Assembly: GCA_964606695.1 (NCBI GenBank) | Contig: CAZSHG010000025.1 | Coordinates: 1 to 24,853, forward strand | Source of the DNA: CAZSHG01 sp964606695 [NCBI: uncultured bacterium] | GTDB lineage: Bacteria; UBP14; UBA6098 | DNA length: 24,853 nt | Direction of reading: 5' to 3' | Shown: positions 23,480 to 24,853 of the stretch, one piece after another | Position numbering within the stretch: position 1 is the first letter of the stretch | Layout: each line of letters starts with the position of its first letter | Made by a program: the position numbers and the translations under genes | The notes under the pieces: model-generated | The model's input: the letters and a program-made list of their open reading frames with translations, nothing else | Told to the model about the DNA's origin: nothing | Database searches by the model: none

Positions 23480-24718
23480 ATGAGACTTATCGCGGTTCTT
23501 TCGTTAATTCTTATTGTTTCCGTTCATGGTCAGGCCTATATAGAAGTTTACGGATACGGCGTCGAGGCGCGTGTGGATACTTCCATCGGATTTTTCGGCG
23601 TGGGAACATACCCGGCCGGAGTCGATTTAACATGGGATTTTTTTTCAATTGCTACAGGAGCTGGAAATTCCAATTTCATCCTCCGCGTGGATGATGATAC
23701 TTACGGCCTTGCTTTTCCCGGTAACGAAGCCGCCTTTACCCCTCCGCTTGATTATACGATGGGAAACTTCCATAACGACGCTTTTCCGCGGCTCATATCC
23801 CCAGCCAATGTAATTCATAATAAATGGATAATCGACTTGATTCCGGATTCAACCGAAGATATATCAGTCGATCAGTTCTTAAAGCCCGTTCTGGAAGGCG
23901 ATTCGCTTGGTTTGGTTCAGGTCAGATATCGCATCAGCAACGATGCTTCAGATTCCCACACAGTCGCGCTGGAACATAAGTGGGATATAATGGTAAACGG
24001 CGTTGACGATGCGCCTGTAGCATGCCCCGCCTCTCCATATTCAACGAGTAATATAACTTTCAACCTGACTACCATGCCGACATATATCCTAATACCCGAC
24101 GACCCTCTATCGCCTTCAATTACTGGAGTTATGGTTCTCGATACATTCGATACAGCCTGCCCGGATTTCTTTGCCTATGGTCGAGAAGAAGATTTAATAT
24201 ACTCGAATTTCTCGATAGACGCCACATTTGCAACGGGAACATACAGCCTTTCCGCGGCTCTTCTGAGATGGCGTGAAATAACTCTTGCGCCGGGCGAAGA
24301 TGTCGAGTTAATCACCTACTACGGCATCGGCATCGATTACGATGCCATCCCCGAAACGCCCCTACAACCAAAAGATATAAACATCTCCGCCCACCCCAAC
24401 CCCTTCAATTCCGCAGTAACAATAAGCGTTGACTACGGAAGTGAATCGCGAAGCGTTGAACAAGTTGGCTACGGCCCTGCCGCCGCCGAAATAGAGATAT
24501 ATGATGTGAACGGACGAATGGTTCAGCCGCTCACTGAGCCTGTCGAAGTGCGCGGCGGTGCACATGATAATCCCCCTTCGACCCAGACGGGCTGTAAGCA
24601 AGGCTCAGGGGGCGTGATCGTCTGGCGTCCCGACCCATCCGTCACCTCCGGCGTTTACCTCGTCCGGATAGCGATTGGGAAGGAAACAGTTAAAAAACGA
24701 ATTGTGTATTTGAAATAA
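23480..24718 (+). CDS. Secreted protein with T9SS type A sorting domain carrying in-frame insertions
   Basis: A 412-residue secreted protein. AAGGGG (23468-23473) is the SD, and the N-terminus MRLIAVLSLILIVSVHGQA is a signal peptide. Residues ~20-290 are beta-rich and of unknown function, with no recognised domain; the content (LTWDFF, DFFAYGREEDL, LITYYGIGID) suggests a beta-sandwich binding or structural module. The sorting domain starts ISAHPNPFNSAVTISV near residue 300 and continues AEIEIYDVNGRMV and SGVYLVRIAIG to IVYLK. Compared with the metalloprotease's sorting domain it has two extra segments: one near SESRSVEQVGYGPA, and one (LTEPVEVRGGAHDNPP...GSGG) encoded by an inverted-repeat element. 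The frame stays open, so the protein may still be made. Confidence 0.78.
   Translation: MRLIAVLSLILIVSVHGQAYIEVYGYGVEARVDTSIGFFGVGTYPAGVDLTWDFFSIATGAGNSNFILRVDDDTYGLAFPGNEAAFTPPLDYTMGNFHNDAFPRLISPANVIHNKWIIDLIPDSTEDISVDQFLKPVLEGDSLGLVQVRYRISNDASDSHTVALEHKWDIMVNGVDDAPVACPASPYSTSNITFNLTTMPTYILIPDDPLSPSITGVMVLDTFDTACPDFFAYGREEDLIYSNFSIDATFATGTYSLSAALLRWREITLAPGEDVELITYYGIGIDYDAIPETPLQPKDINISAHPNPFNSAVTISVDYGSESRSVEQVGYGPAAAEIEIYDVNGRMVQPLTEPVEVRGGAHDNPPSTQTGCKQGSGGVIVWRPDPSVTSGVYLVRIAIGKETVKKRIVYLK
24532..24612. repeat. Palindromic repeat element inserted in-frame in a coding region
   Basis: CACTGAGCCTGTCGAAGTG (24532-24550) is followed by CCCCCTTCGAC (24572-24582) and GGCTCAGGGGG (24602-24612). 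The words CTTCGAC and GGCTCAG of the second part are the reverse complement of the GTCGAAG and CTGAGCC of the first, with a 19-bp expansion between them. So the two parts are an inverted pair able to fold into a hairpin. The element spans 81 bp, 27 codons, and keeps the reading frame. Similar CTTCGAC...GCTCAG words occur as dispersed palindromic repeats in many bacterial genomes (recalled, not searched). Confidence 0.65.
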
Positions 24719-24726
24719 AATTAAAC

Positions 24727-24774
24727 TTCCGGCACAGGGAATCATAATAACCAATTTCCTGAATCCGGAAAAGG
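24727..24774. repeat. Imperfect hairpin before the last gene
   Basis: CTTCCGG (24727-24733) can pair with CCGGAAAAG (24766-24774), with CAGG and CCTG as an inner pair. No U-tract follows. It could be a leader structure covering the SD of the 24786 gene or a weak terminator of the previous one. Confidence 0.3.
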
Positions 24775-24785
24775 GAGGAATGAAA

Positions 24786-24853
24786 ATGAGAAATGTTTGG
24801 TTAGTTTTATTGCTACTGCCTTTAGTAGCCTTTGGGTTTTGCATACTGGAGGC
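24786..24853 (+). CDS. N-terminus of a secreted protein, cut by the window end
   Basis: GGGAGG (24773-24778) lies seven bases before ATG 24786; an ATG at 24780 is too close to that SD. The visible 22 residues (MRNVWLVLLLLPLVAFGFC...) are a signal peptide. The rest lies outside the window, so no function can be given. Confidence 0.6.
   Translation, partial: MRNVWLVLLLLPLVAFGFCILE

Overview
The window looks like a chromosomal segment of an uncultivated Gram-negative bacterium of the Fibrobacteres-Chlorobi-Bacteroidetes type or a related candidate phylum. This is inferred from the gene content: lipid A and Kdo genes (lpxK, waaA, a DUF374 acyltransferase) show an LPS outer membrane, and three large secreted proteins end in T9SS type A-like sorting domains, two of them with the PNPFNA/PNPFNS motif. 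No rRNA, tRNA, CRISPR array or insertion sequence was seen. I cannot name the species.

Layout. (1) 127-3517, plus strand and visibly AT-richer than the rest: an FG-GAP repeat secreted protein, a frameshifted gingipain-propeptide-like remnant, two tandem homologous half-size membrane permeases and two tiny linked ORFs. (2) 3518-3914, convergent spacer: a cluster of hairpins, then an array with a 21-bp period. (3) 3915-8557, minus strand: an operon running outer-membrane-like protein, queD, queE, queC, GH57 glucanotransferase; the que genes would make preQ0. (4) 8717-16193, plus strand, behind a near-consensus sigma-70-type promoter: secreted metalloprotease, inositol-monophosphatase-like protein, DUF374 acyltransferase, waaA, lpxK, nadA, almost all overlapping or touching. 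(5) 16246-18139: a PD-(D/E)XK nuclease-like protein, possibly leaderless, and exonuclease III. (6) 18140-18667, convergent spacer: a second and much clearer 21-bp-period array. (7) 18668-21361, minus strand: a large tail-fibre-like surface protein. (8) 21503-23259, plus strand: a lipoprotein thermonuclease, deoC and rlmH. (9) 23480 to the end: a secreted T9SS-type protein whose sorting domain carries an in-frame palindromic insertion, then the start of another secreted protein.

The most striking unexplained structure is the pair of arrays. The window has only two convergent gene junctions (3518-3914 and 18140-18667), and both hold degenerate repeats whose unit length is held at 21 bp while the sequence drifts. 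The two arrays have different motifs: CTACACG at 18178-18471, and GGYCAAT-like at 3683-3900. A 21-bp unit equals two turns of B-DNA and also seven codons, so either helical phasing (an architectural, supercoiling or termination role at convergent junctions) or a heptapeptide-coding origin is possible. Reading-frame interruptions and the lack of start signals make me favour a non-coding role.
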